DNA of 9,310 bases from an uncultured Bacteroidota bacterium (GTDB lineage Bacteria > Bacteroidota > Bacteroidia > Chitinophagales > Chitinophagaceae), in assembly GCA_903879995.1 (NCBI GenBank), contig CAIRNW010000303.1, positions 1 to 9,310 on the forward strand. Reading direction: 5' to 3'. Within the stretch, counting starts at the first letter, position 1, and each line of letters opens with the position of its first letter. Shown piece after piece: positions 1-7,880 of the stretch. The notes beneath the pieces are model-generated. The model worked only from the letters and a program-made list of their open reading frames with translations, was not told the origin of the DNA and did not search any database. Made by a program: the position numbers and the translations under genes.

Positions 1-134
1 ACTTGTGCTGCCAGTAAGAAAAAAGTGTTTTGGAAACCCCCGTAGTGTCCAGATATGCCCGCTGACTCAGACCGCTGTTTTTCCAGGCTTCCAAATGTCG
101 CTGCATTGACGTAACTTTGGAGGCGCGTTCGCCC
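1..134. other. Non-coding or unassigned left edge
   Basis: No gene can be supported here. On the plus strand, frame 1 is open for only 14 codons to a TAG at 43-45, and frame 2 is open from the window edge to a TGA at about 106-108. Either could be the tail of a gene entering from the left, but neither has a recognisable motif. The stretch runs into the dispersed repeat that starts at 135. The short match 'gta.actttgg.gg' at 111-123 also occurs at about 7858-7870 beside the other repeat copy, so the repeat may extend weakly into this region. Confidence 0.4.
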
Positions 135-227
135 CCTGACTTGATTCTTGCCATGTGTAATTCAATTTTTGGCAAAGGTCAGCAGGCGGTGGGGGCTGGG
201 CAAGATGGTGTTCGTCGGGGGCTTACT
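135..227 (-). repeat. 93-bp dispersed intergenic repeat, copy 1
   Basis: This stretch matches 7881-7973 at 81 of 93 positions with no gaps. Positions 155-172 and 174-199 are identical to the other copy. It lies about 60 bp downstream of the stop codon of the T9SS gene at 288-2057 and is given the strand of that gene. A hairpin can form from outer arms 136-142 and 176-182 (one mismatch) and inner arms TTGCCA (148-153) and TGGCAA (170-175, perfect). The function is unknown. It could be a 3'-UTR structure, a small RNA, or a family of non-coding genomic repeats. The repeat itself is directly visible; any role is inference. Confidence 0.8.
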
Positions 228-235
228 TTCAAAAC

Positions 236-251
236 GCTTTAAATCTAAAGC
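236..251 (-). terminator. Possible weak terminator hairpin after the 288-2057 gene
   Basis: GCTTTA (236-241) and TAAAGC (246-251) form a perfect 6-bp stem with a 4-nt loop, 37 nt past the stop codon. On the minus strand the stem is followed by GTTTTG. The stem is AT-rich and the U-tract is short and interrupted, so termination here is only possible. Confidence 0.25.
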
Positions 252-287
252 CAAAAGATGATCTGATGGGAGATTTTTGATACACAC

Positions 288-2057
288 CTATTTCGTCTTT
301 ACAACTTTCCCATTTCGCACACGAACCCCACTAGAAGTAATCTCCCAAAAATAAAGGCCGGCAGGATAGCTATTTGTAGATAATTCATTTATTCCCAGTC
401 CTAAAGTTTCCTTGTGTATCAACCGTCCATATTGATCGTAGAGTTGGAATTGCGGATGATGCAGTCCTAGACTTAGTGAAATACTTAAATTGTCATCAAA
501 AGGATTAGGGAACACTTGAATATCAGTGTAAACCTTCGGGTTGCCTACAGCAGAAGTGCCCAGAAAGAGTGTTTTGCATAACGTGTCTGCTCCTATGGTA
601 TTACTAGCTATCAAGCACACATCATAAATCCCAGAGTTATTATATGCATGGGTTGGAAAACGTTCATCACTTGTATTCCCATCACCAAAGTTCCAATTCC
701 AAATCGTTGGCTCATAGGAACACACTTCTGAAAAGGTTACTTGCAAAGGGGATAAGGTATCCTCCAAATCCCACCTAAACTCTGCCAATGGATTATTATC
801 TAAGCCGAGTGTATCACAAGAAGAACCATCCACCGGACCTAAGCGGTAATGTGGAAAGTTGAAAATAAAGTCATTACCATATAACGCAGGCAACTTGAAG
901 CCGTGCTGTTCTACTTTACATTCCTTACCTTGCCGCTCAGGGAAGTGGATAACTGGCATATCTGGTACAAAGTTTAGGCTCACCATGTATATTTTACCAT
1001 CTGGTGCAAGCATAGCATCTAAAAAAGAACCGATCTCTGGATTAGGGATATAATCAATAGAATCAAGCAACACCTTTGATGAAAGTATATCTCCTACAGT
1101 AAGGTCAAACTGATAGACAAATTTTGAAGTAGAAACGTAGATAAAATGGTTATCGTGAGATATAGCAACACCGTTTGGCCCAAACTTCCCAACATGACTT
1201 GAATCAATGAATACAGGGTTTGAAAAAACTCCCGTACACCTGTCAAAATCCAGCAACTCTAAGCCCGTATCGTTGCTTGCATTGAAATGCTTAGAACCGT
1301 CTGGGGAGAATCCTGTTTGCCCGCAGCACTGACTCCCTCTTGACATAGAATCTCCAATAATCTGAGTGTGCATAAACCTTGGCCCTGTTGGATCAAGCAA
1401 AAAAACATGATATTGATTGGTAAATCGCTTAGTTGTTACCACCCACCAATCCCTGCCATTAGCATGCTTGGCAGCCGTAACATATGGCGCAATCCCGCCA
1501 TTAGCATAGAGTAGGTGGTTTTTGTCAATAACTTTACCTAGTCCATTATTTGCCGAAGCATCCAGAACGGAGTAATAAAATCGCTGACTGGCAAACCATG
1601 GAAAAGTGTCTATAAAATCCATGCCCATGTGAAAAAGATAATAAAGACTGTCACTATCTGGTGCCGGCAAGAAAATGGTACCCTGGTAGGCTGGGTAAGA
1701 AATAAGACAAGCTGTGGTACCTTGGTAGATACCAGGGTTAATAGTATCACCGTTCTCCATGATTTCATCCACCTTATTAATTATGTGGCAACCATTTGTA
1801 TATGCCACCAAATTACCCTCTTTGTCTGCAATTGAAGCCTGCACATTCATATCAAAGGCTAGGTTTCGCCTCACAACCGAAGGCGGAAAATTGTCGCTAA
1901 AATCCATAGTAACCCCACCCCAAGGGTAATAAACTCCGCCAAATGGATATTCTGCAATTTTGCCCATGCCTGGGAGCCAAATATAATCATGCTTTTGACC
2001 CAAGGCAAAAAAATGGAAAAAACATGTCAGGTATAGTAAGACTATCCTCTTTTTCAT
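288..2057 (-). CDS. Secreted beta-propeller-like protein with PKD domain and T9SS sorting domain
   Basis: This is a 589-residue predicted extracellular or surface protein of unknown specific function. Residues 1-20 form a signal peptide (MKKR, then a hydrophobic stretch ending FFALG, with mature Q21). Residues about 25-400 look like a beta-propeller, with blade-like phrases such as GFSPDGSKHF (249-258), GVAISHDNHFIYVS (296-309) and MLAPDGKIYMVS (349-360). A PKD domain spans about 425-500, with the signature WNFGDG (455-460) and a later YDVCLIASN. The T9SS type-A sorting domain covers about 510-589, with VFPNPF at 515-520 and AGLYFWE at 566-572. The reading frame is open upstream to a GTG at 2204, but those 49 codons lie inside the MITE-like element. 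The ATG at 2057 gives a proper signal peptide and has an A-rich leader, so it is preferred. The propeller call rests on repeat style only; the PKD and sorting domains are more certain. Confidence 0.88.
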   Translation of the reverse strand: MKKRIVLLYLTCFFHFFALGQKHDYIWLPGMGKIAEYPFGGVYYPWGGVTMDFSDNFPPSVVRRNLAFDMNVQASIADKEGNLVAYTNGCHIINKVDEIMENGDTINPGIYQGTTACLISYPAYQGTIFLPAPDSDSLYYLFHMGMDFIDTFPWFASQRFYYSVLDASANNGLGKVIDKNHLLYANGGIAPYVTAAKHANGRDWWVVTTKRFTNQYHVFLLDPTGPRFMHTQIIGDSMSRGSQCCGQTGFSPDGSKHFNASNDTGLELLDFDRCTGVFSNPVFIDSSHVGKFGPNGVAISHDNHFIYVSTSKFVYQFDLTVGDILSSKVLLDSIDYIPNPEIGSFLDAMLAPDGKIYMVSLNFVPDMPVIHFPERQGKECKVEQHGFKLPALYGNDFIFNFPHYRLGPVDGSSCDTLGLDNNPLAEFRWDLEDTLSPLQVTFSEVCSYEPTIWNWNFGDGNTSDERFPTHAYNNSGIYDVCLIASNTIGADTLCKTLFLGTSAVGNPKVYTDIQVFPNPFDDNLSISLSLGLHHPQFQLYDQYGRLIHKETLGLGINELSTNSYPAGLYFWEITSSGVRVRNGKVVKTK

Positions 2058-2074
2058 TTTTATTTTTTTGTACA

Positions 2075-2210
2075 GGGGTTGTGTCAAAAGTCTTGGAAAA
2101 AAAAATCGAACTGAATTTAATTTCGTTCGAGCCCTAAACCTTGAGCTTCCCCCTAAAAACGAACTAAAATTTGGCGGCAGTTTCAAAACCAAGACTTTTG
2201 ACACAACCCC
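2075..2210. mobile_element. 136-bp MITE-like element with 22-bp perfect TIRs and TACA target duplication
   Basis: The left end (2075-2096) reads GGGGTTGTGTCAAAAGTC and onward to CTTGG. The right end (2189-2210) is its exact reverse complement over 22 bp. The direct repeat TACA flanks both sides (2071-2074 and 2211-2214), as expected of a 4-bp target duplication. With the element and one TACA removed, the empty site reads TTGTACAA, itself a palindrome. The interior has no coding capacity for a transposase, so movement would need a transposase supplied in trans. A second imperfect palindrome sits inside at about 2106-2130 (TCGAAC...GTTCGA arms). The element fills most of the space between the stop of the beta-helix gene (2235) and the start of the next gene (2057). 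I cannot name the parent IS family. A transcript of the element could fold into a long hairpin that might also stop transcription from the upstream gene. Confidence 0.85.
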
Positions 2211-2234
2211 TACAAGACAAAGAATTAACCTCTC

Positions 2235-5228
2235 CTAATGGATAATAATACGCTGTGTCTCAAGCTCGTCGCCTTCAGTACTTTGAAGTGTCAGAAAGTA
2301 AACTCCAATGGGCTGCCCTGACAGATTTACAGACACATTATGTTGTTCAGGACTCAGTTCTATTTTTTTAATTAAACGCCCTGAGGTATTTACGATATTT
2401 AGTGCGCCACCAATGTGTTTGATTAACTGTACCTCGAAATAGCCACTTGATGGATTGGGGGAAACTTTCAAGAATTTCTCTGGCAGATTTGGTTGGCTAG
2501 GAATAGATGTCGTTTCTCGACTATCTACACCTTGGGACAGGAACTCATTTTGATCACATCCACTCAGGAGGAGAATCGCTTCTTGCAATGCAGCACCAAC
2601 GACCGTATCAGGTTGAGCAGCAATAGTTAATGCGCTCTGATAATCTATTGTATCCCCAGCTATTGGGCGTAGCTTTTTGATTATCAAGCGATTTAAATCT
2701 TTTCGTGTTTGCTCTTGTACATTTGTAGGAAACAGGGCTTCATTAAGTACATTAGCAGCATCCAGATTAGTAATAATTAACAAGTCTCTAGCTTGGTCTA
2801 AGGCACTTCGATTGCTAAAATAGGTGCTAATTTGCAATTCAAGATTAGCCAAACTTTGAAGTTGAGTAGAAGAGGCAAGTCTGAGATCATAAGTTACTGC
2901 TGCCAATAAAGTGTCTATCTGATTTTCTTTTTCATTAATGCTTAGGATAGTACTATCGCGACTTGCTTGGTGCAAAGTTGTTAAGCGGGTGGCGTTCCGT
3001 ATCGCAACATCAACTTGCGAAAAGGTGTCCAAAAGACTGCCCTGATAGAAACTTTTGAAGGCTAATAAGATAGAATCTCCTAGTAAAAGCTCCGGGTCTT
3101 CTAATAGCTTTCTAAATAAATTTCGCTTAACATCCCAAATTTTCACAGCAGGTAAATCGGTGAATAACCCTTCTGCAACCTTCATTTCAAATTCATTTAT
3201 TCCCAATGGTATAGGTTCCCCACTGCAGTAATCAGTTGGAAGGGTAGGTCTATATCGAAACCATTTTTTATTTGCATCTGGTTCTAAATCTGGGTTAGGA
3301 GAAATCAAGTTAGAGGGTGGCAAAAATGGCAAAAGGTCAGATTCAGGAACCCAAAATCGGCAGTTTTCCGGGAAAAATCCACCTTCTCTAATTGCAGCAA
3401 ATTTGGAATAGTTACCGAGCCATTGATTGCCACGGCCGTCCTGTAGGCCCAGCATTGGAAGAATATTGTAGGGGCTAATTTTCACCCCATGTTTGTGGTT
3501 GAATATTTTATTCTCTCGCATTTCTGCCATACCGCTAAAAAAGTGAAATCCACTCAATGTATTGTCTGTGGCATTATTGCATAATTTAGCATTAGCATTA
3601 TCTGCGTTTCTCAAAAATATAGCAGCCTCAGTGTTATAGGGAAAGTTTGGGTCGCCTGGTGGTGGGTCTAAAGCTCCATTGACTATATTATCCCTAATAG
3701 AAAAATTTACAGCATTTGAAGTAAAGGTCAGAATTCCGAAATTACCACTTGAGAATTCACCAGCAATATCGACATGATTCCCAGCAATATTTGTATTCTC
3801 ACCATTCATGGTTCTTACATAAATGCCTTTTACGGGATTGAAAAAAGAGGAACTATTTTTATCTAATTGTATTGGAAAGTTTCGACTTACATGCAATTCA
3901 TCACTTGCTGTGTTGGCCCCCTCTACAACTATTGCAGTATAAAAAGGAGATTTAATATTAAAATTATTTAGGTATATTTCATTGTGTGAAAACATTCCAG
4001 GTGAAAGGGCCGCAGCTGAACGTTCTATACAAATCCCACAATGCTCAGTGGTAAAGTTTGCATTTACGTCTTCTGAAAATGAATTTTGTTCTATTTTAAT
4101 GAATTCCCCATGTTGGTTTTCTCTAGCATTGATACCATACCGTATCCTTTTATCAAAGGTGTTATATTGGATGTCTAGATCACTTGATAATCCAAATATT
4201 CCATTCTCCATAACCGGAGGATTACTACCTCCAGGGATACTCACCTCCCCAATAAATTCATTCCCTCCCACCGTCAAATTACTAGAGATTCCTAAGATTC
4301 CATTTGTCCATAAAGTATTAAAATTGTTACCTAGAATTGTTAGAACAGAGTTTTCACAAAAAACCCCATTTGTCATTCTATAAAATGAGTTAGTAGAATT
4401 GGGTTGACCGATGAAGGTTGTTAGTTTTCCAATCTGAACACCAGCATAAGCTAATGGCCACCCTAGAGGCGGTGGCTTTGGCCCATAAAACGGGCGTAAA
4501 TTTTGGGTAGTGCCAAGATTGTTCTCAGAGAAAAACAAAGACATCCATTGGGGCGTTAACGTTATAGCGTCTTTAAATGCCCTCAATCCGACATAGTTGT
4601 TATTGAAAAAATTTCCAGTAATATTATATGTTACCACAAGGCTCGGGTTTCTAAAATATAAAGCTGATACAGCATCTTCTATGTGGCAATCTGTAAAATT
4701 AAAGGTATTAGGTGCAAAGTCAACTTGGGTAAATTGATGGGAAACGTTAATACCCCGCCAGACTTGATCGCAACTAAAAAAATTGCAACTCTCATAAGTC
4801 ATCGTGTTGGTGTTGTTACCATTTAAAGAAATCAATGCACCAGAAGCCATTTTAAAATTACAATTTCTAAAAATCAAACTATTAGAGGCATTGATTGTCC
4901 AAAGGCCATTAACAAGGAAGTTTTTATTTTCTATCAATTCATTAGGGCCGTAATTTGTTGTTGTGCCATTAGCAATCGTAAAACCTGGCGTAGGAATGTA
5001 GTTTGGGAATTCTTCACACAAAGTTAATTCTGTTGATGGCAGGTAGATAAATTCATATTCAACTTTACAGGGGTCGAAATCATTCTCAGGTAGCCAGCCT
5101 TCAGGTTCCTGAAACCCACTTTGTGCGCGGAGGCCTCCCATACTAAAGAGCAGAAGAGTTGAATAAAATAAAAACGAATAAAAAAGACGCTGAGGTAGCA
5201 TCCAAATGGGTGAACTGTGATTTGTCAT
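2235..5228 (-). CDS. Large secreted right-handed beta-helix protein with T9SS sorting domain
   Basis: This is a 997-residue predicted surface or extracellular protein. Residues 1-35 form a signal peptide (hydrophobic LFYSFLFYSTLLLF, then GGLRAQ); Met10 is an alternative start that shortens only the n-region. Residues about 80-610 look like a parallel beta-helix of the pectate-lyase/NosD fold, with many short rungs of the type 'I.xNxF' or 'N.I..N' such as NCNFKM, SCNFF, ITGNFFNN, LTVGGNEF, LDIQYNTF, FSHNEIYLNNF and IRDNIVNG. Residues about 675-890 switch to a predicted helical, charged and Leu-rich segment. The type-A sorting domain is residues about 915-997 (VSPNPSSG at 922-929, IGVYFLTL at 974-981). 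No catalytic residues of a polysaccharide lyase are recognisable, so enzyme activity is not claimed. The fold could serve adhesion or glycan binding. The preceding gene ends 104 bp upstream, and a MITE-like element begins 24 bp after the stop. Confidence 0.9.
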   Translation of the reverse strand: MTNHSSPIWMLPQRLFYSFLFYSTLLLFSMGGLRAQSGFQEPEGWLPENDFDPCKVEYEFIYLPSTELTLCEEFPNYIPTPGFTIANGTTTNYGPNELIENKNFLVNGLWTINASNSLIFRNCNFKMASGALISLNGNNTNTMTYESCNFFSCDQVWRGINVSHQFTQVDFAPNTFNFTDCHIEDAVSALYFRNPSLVVTYNITGNFFNNNYVGLRAFKDAITLTPQWMSLFFSENNLGTTQNLRPFYGPKPPPLGWPLAYAGVQIGKLTTFIGQPNSTNSFYRMTNGVFCENSVLTILGNNFNTLWTNGILGISSNLTVGGNEFIGEVSIPGGSNPPVMENGIFGLSSDLDIQYNTFDKRIRYGINARENQHGEFIKIEQNSFSEDVNANFTTEHCGICIERSAAALSPGMFSHNEIYLNNFNIKSPFYTAIVVEGANTASDELHVSRNFPIQLDKNSSSFFNPVKGIYVRTMNGENTNIAGNHVDIAGEFSSGNFGILTFTSNAVNFSIRDNIVNGALDPPPGDPNFPYNTEAAIFLRNADNANAKLCNNATDNTLSGFHFFSGMAEMRENKIFNHKHGVKISPYNILPMLGLQDGRGNQWLGNYSKFAAIREGGFFPENCRFWVPESDLLPFLPPSNLISPNPDLEPDANKKWFRYRPTLPTDYCSGEPIPLGINEFEMKVAEGLFTDLPAVKIWDVKRNLFRKLLEDPELLLGDSILLAFKSFYQGSLLDTFSQVDVAIRNATRLTTLHQASRDSTILSINEKENQIDTLLAAVTYDLRLASSTQLQSLANLELQISTYFSNRSALDQARDLLIITNLDAANVLNEALFPTNVQEQTRKDLNRLIIKKLRPIAGDTIDYQSALTIAAQPDTVVGAALQEAILLLSGCDQNEFLSQGVDSRETTSIPSQPNLPEKFLKVSPNPSSGYFEVQLIKHIGGALNIVNTSGRLIKKIELSPEQHNVSVNLSGQPIGVYFLTLQSTEGDELETQRIIIH

Positions 5229-5332
5229 GAAAAATCGGTGTTTAGATAGTGAGCAGTTTCCGACCGAGAGCCATTGCTGAAGATCGTGATTGAGGTTATT
5301 GAACCAGTTGCGGGTTTAATTTTCAGCAAACC

Positions 5333-5869
5333 CTACCTTATTTTTACATTAAATACCCCGTCTGTAAATCTCATCGTATCAGGTAAAAATTGATCAAATT
5401 TGCTTCGATCTCCTAGTACTAAATAAAAATTGAAACGACCTGTCAAGTCACCTGTAATGCTGTCATATGAATCAACGGTAATTTGGTTTTCTTCGTTCAT
5501 AGCCGGAGAGTAATACTCGTCTCCAATTACATCCCCGTCATCTACTAATGTAGTATAGGTTATTCCAAAATTTTTTAATAATACAGAACCATACATAGTA
5601 TCAATTGAATGCTTGCCTAATTCAAGTGAAAGATTTAATATATTTAAATGCTCCCTTACAATATTATCTTTATCTTGGGTTGAAATTATTATGTCAATTT
5701 TGTTACTATCATTCCTAAAGGTGCCAGTATAGGTATAAGCCTCCCATTTGATTCCGTTTTTATAGGCACTTGCTTCTCCAATGTAAGGGTTTTTATTATC
5801 TTCTTTTCTGCAACAAATAAGAAGTGCTATTATCGCTGTGACTAATAATGTGGTAAGTCTCATGGTCAT
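5333..5869 (-). CDS. Small Bacteroidota lipoprotein, function unknown (DUF6252-like in style)
   Basis: This is a predicted 178-residue lipoprotein. The start MTMR is followed by the hydrophobic run LTTLLVTAIIALLI and the pair C19-C20, then RKEDNK. That matches a signal peptidase II site with a loose lipobox, as is common in Bacteroidota. A further start 10 codons upstream (5899) would add MYFPLFEFKY before the signal and would place the start inside the terminator hairpin, so it is less likely; the ATG at 5863 is equally possible. The mature part contains ASAYKNGIKWEAY, then alternating strand-like segments, then GDLTGRFNFYLV and a final FTDGVFNVKI. This order (an early 'NG..W' segment and late 'G.F.F' and 'G.F.V.I' strands) resembles secreted Bacteroidota lipoproteins such as the DUF6252 group; this is recognition by pattern, not a search. 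It lacks a T9SS sorting domain, unlike its four neighbours. Confidence 0.8.
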   Translation of the reverse strand: MTMRLTTLLVTAIIALLICCRKEDNKNPYIGEASAYKNGIKWEAYTYTGTFRNDSNKIDIIISTQDKDNIVREHLNILNLSLELGKHSIDTMYGSVLLKNFGITYTTLVDDGDVIGDEYYSPAMNEENQITVDSYDSITGDLTGRFNFYLVLGDRSKFDQFLPDTMRFTDGVFNVKIR

Positions 5870-5880
5870 ATATTTAAACT

Positions 5881-5927
5881 CAAAAAGGGGAAAGTACACG
5901 CAAAGAAAGTGTATTTTCCCCTGTTTG
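5881..5927 (-). terminator. Strong intrinsic terminator after the metalloprotease gene
   Basis: Arms 5886-5899 (AGGGGAAAGTACAC) and 5909-5922 (GTGTATTTTCCCCT) pair over 14 bp with one G-U type position and a 9-nt loop. After one mismatch, pairing continues to 5881 and 5927. On the minus strand the stem ends in CCCC and runs into TTTTT, a standard rho-independent layout, 15-50 nt past the protease stop codon. The T-run ends about 13 nt before the lipoprotein ATG at 5869, so that gene is either expressed by read-through or from a promoter overlapping this hairpin. On the plus strand the hairpin has only GTTTG after it, so it is a weaker terminator in that direction. Confidence 0.8.
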
Positions 5928-5936
5928 AAGGGTGAA

Positions 5937-7850
5937 TTACTTAATTATCACAAATTTTATCGTTTGTCTGAATCCATTCCCGATTACTGTGCAGAAATAT
6001 AGTCCGTTTTCCCAGTTACCGATTGGTATATCAACGCTTCCTATGCCTTCCTTTGAAGAAATAGTTTTTTCCAATATAGTAGTTTTACCAGTTGCAGCAA
6101 AAATGGAAATAATTAAATCTTCACCTGTTTTGGAAGGGAAAGAAATCTGTACCCATTCTGAAGCAGGGTTGGGAATGGCCCTTAAGAAATTGATTGATGA
6201 AATGTTGGTGCGATCAGAAGGACGGTGTTCTCCATGCCCGCAGGGTTCACCACTTGGTAAATCCAATGTTGCCCTAATTGTGGCAAAGGCGAAAACTATT
6301 TGACCGCCTGGCGCTGTAACTTTCAGCCGGATACGATATGAGCCTTCATTAGGACACGGTAAATCTGTTTGGAACTGACTTGTCGTCTCCTGAACAGAAC
6401 CATAAGTAACTCCGCCATCCAAACTTATTGTCCACTCATAACTGTAATTCCCTGGTATTCCACCATTAAGTTCTGCAAATAGAGTCACTACGTCACAAGG
6501 GCATCCTATTCTAGTCCCTCCTATGTGCGCGCTTAGAGGGCTGTTATTTGTCTCTCGAAAAGATGCTACTATACAAGAAGTGCTCCGCAGTTGTTCTGCA
6601 TTATACTCCCTGTCATTAGTACCTGTACTTTTGCCAGCATATGTTACATGTGGGTTCGAATAGTGTAAAATTCTCGGAGTGGTATTTCCGACGACATGCA
6701 TAATAGTATGCTTGTCCCGACAAGCAGCCTTGAATTTATAAGCATGCATGATTCCAGGAGTGTTGTCGCTCGAAAAATTATGCCTGCAACCGAAGATATG
6801 TGCTATTTCGTGGGCAAAAGTATACCTGGATGTAGTAGCAGTTCCTGTTTCAACAATTACATATGCAAGTGTATCATTTAGTGTTAGTGAGCCAGAGGAG
6901 CCAAAAATGTCAATGGTATCGCCACTTGATCCGTAATTCATATAATCATCACCACTTAAAAACACAACAATATCAGCCCCTAATGTGTCACGCTTGTTTG
7001 TGACGAATGGGTCACTACGAAGAGCCTTAAATTCTTCATCTGCTATAATGGAAGTTTGTTGGTATCCTGGAATCGAATCTATTCCAGCAAGTACTAAACG
7101 CAGCTCGTTATCCGTGACGGCTGAATTGTTGAGTGCAATGTTAGTCTGAGCCATCGCAAGGTATATGCGGTCTTTAACAGCGTTTATACTGCCTTCAGCT
7201 GCAATAGTAGACTGGTTGTAGAGAACAAGAACTCTGACCTCACAATGTTCGCCGCCCCGATCATCTACAGCTGGATTAGTGAACTCAGCAGACGGCAATG
7301 TTCCACATTCCACTCCATCAAAGTTGTCAAAAGAAATTTTTGAAAAAGTGTGTATATTACTAGATATCTCTTGAATTTCATAAAAGTCGCCATCAATGGC
7401 AAGGTGACCAAATTTTCTGCCTTTTTGTGCAACAAGTATAAGGTATCCGTCGGTACATTGGCAAGTATCCTGCGGTATTAGCTCTCCTTCCCAACGGTAT
7501 TCATCTTGACTTTCGTATTCAGCATATACAGTTTTATAGGTGAGATCGCCACAACTTGTAGTTGGAAAATTGACCACGATAATACCATTTTGGATACTTG
7601 TTGCCAAGCCTCGAATTTCAATAAGGCTTGTTTGCTGTATAAATTTTGCAGTACTAATTTGGTCGAATTGAGCTTCCCCCCATTTTTCGACAGCTAAAGT
7701 GCCCAAATTATGCGGCAGCAATGATATTGACATGCTCGAAGCGAAGAGCAGTCTGGAAACGGCCCTTCTGTCAGGAATCCTGTGTTGGCGGCTTTGTGTA
7801 TGCCATTTCCTTACTATGGAGCCTATCGGGATCAAGGTACGCTTTTTCAC
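5937..7850 (-). CDS. Secreted reprolysin-like zinc metalloprotease with T9SS sorting domain
   Basis: This is a predicted 637-residue extracellular metzincin endopeptidase. The zinc site HEIAHIFGCRH is at 347-357: His347, His351 and His357 bind zinc and Glu348 is the catalytic base. A Met-turn probably follows at Met384 in HTIMHVV; Met368 (GIMHAY) is the alternative. The later segment ILHYSNPHVTYAGKSTGT (394-411) matches the usual 'FSNP.V...G..TG' ending of bacterial M12B-like or M72-like proteases. Residues about 60-185 resemble a propeptide (YRWEGELI, GHLAIDGDFYEIQEI). The catalytic domain spans about 203-430. An Ig/PKD-like domain follows (about 437-530), then a T9SS sorting domain (about 553-637, IPNPASEW at 559-566, NGLYFCTV at 615-622). 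The start is uncertain. The GTG at 7850 gives a long basic n-region followed by LLFASSMSISLL and a possible cleavage after GTLA. The first ATG (7733) leaves no convincing export signal. A terminator follows the gene. Confidence 0.9.
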   Translation of the reverse strand: MKKRTLIPIGSIVRKWHTQSRQHRIPDRRAVSRLLFASSMSISLLPHNLGTLAVEKWGEAQFDQISTAKFIQQTSLIEIRGLATSIQNGIIVVNFPTTSCGDLTYKTVYAEYESQDEYRWEGELIPQDTCQCTDGYLILVAQKGRKFGHLAIDGDFYEIQEISSNIHTFSKISFDNFDGVECGTLPSAEFTNPAVDDRGGEHCEVRVLVLYNQSTIAAEGSINAVKDRIYLAMAQTNIALNNSAVTDNELRLVLAGIDSIPGYQQTSIIADEEFKALRSDPFVTNKRDTLGADIVVFLSGDDYMNYGSSGDTIDIFGSSGSLTLNDTLAYVIVETGTATTSRYTFAHEIAHIFGCRHNFSSDNTPGIMHAYKFKAACRDKHTIMHVVGNTTPRILHYSNPHVTYAGKSTGTNDREYNAEQLRSTSCIVASFRETNNSPLSAHIGGTRIGCPCDVVTLFAELNGGIPGNYSYEWTISLDGGVTYGSVQETTSQFQTDLPCPNEGSYRIRLKVTAPGGQIVFAFATIRATLDLPSGEPCGHGEHRPSDRTNISSINFLRAIPNPASEWVQISFPSKTGEDLIISIFAATGKTTILEKTISSKEGIGSVDIPIGNWENGLYFCTVIGNGFRQTIKFVIIK

Positions 7851-7880
7851 TTTACAGGTACACTTTGGGGGACATTATCT

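Noticed and set aside
2082..2087. TTGACA-like box in the inverted repeat as a promoter firing into the gene at 288-2057
   Set aside because: A -10 box at normal spacing would overlap the start codon, and main Bacteroidota promoters use TTTG and TAnnTTTG boxes, not TTGACA. No good TAnnTTTG match was found in the element.
2058..2204. N-terminal extension of the PKD/propeller gene from a GTG at 2204
   Set aside because: The extension lies within the MITE-like element, encodes no export signal and buries the clear signal peptide that begins at the ATG at 2057.
3982..4383. Plus-strand open frame of 133 codons inside the beta-helix gene
   Set aside because: It lies opposite a well-supported secreted protein and has no motif or signal. 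It is a shadow of the minus-strand coding sequence, as are the plus-strand frames at 5932-6303, 8185-8529, 8498-8824 and 8960-9301.
5294..5305. Palindrome GGTTATTGAACC in the gap upstream of the beta-helix gene
   Set aside because: It has only a 4-bp stem and no T-run, and sits in an otherwise featureless gap; such short palindromes are expected by chance.
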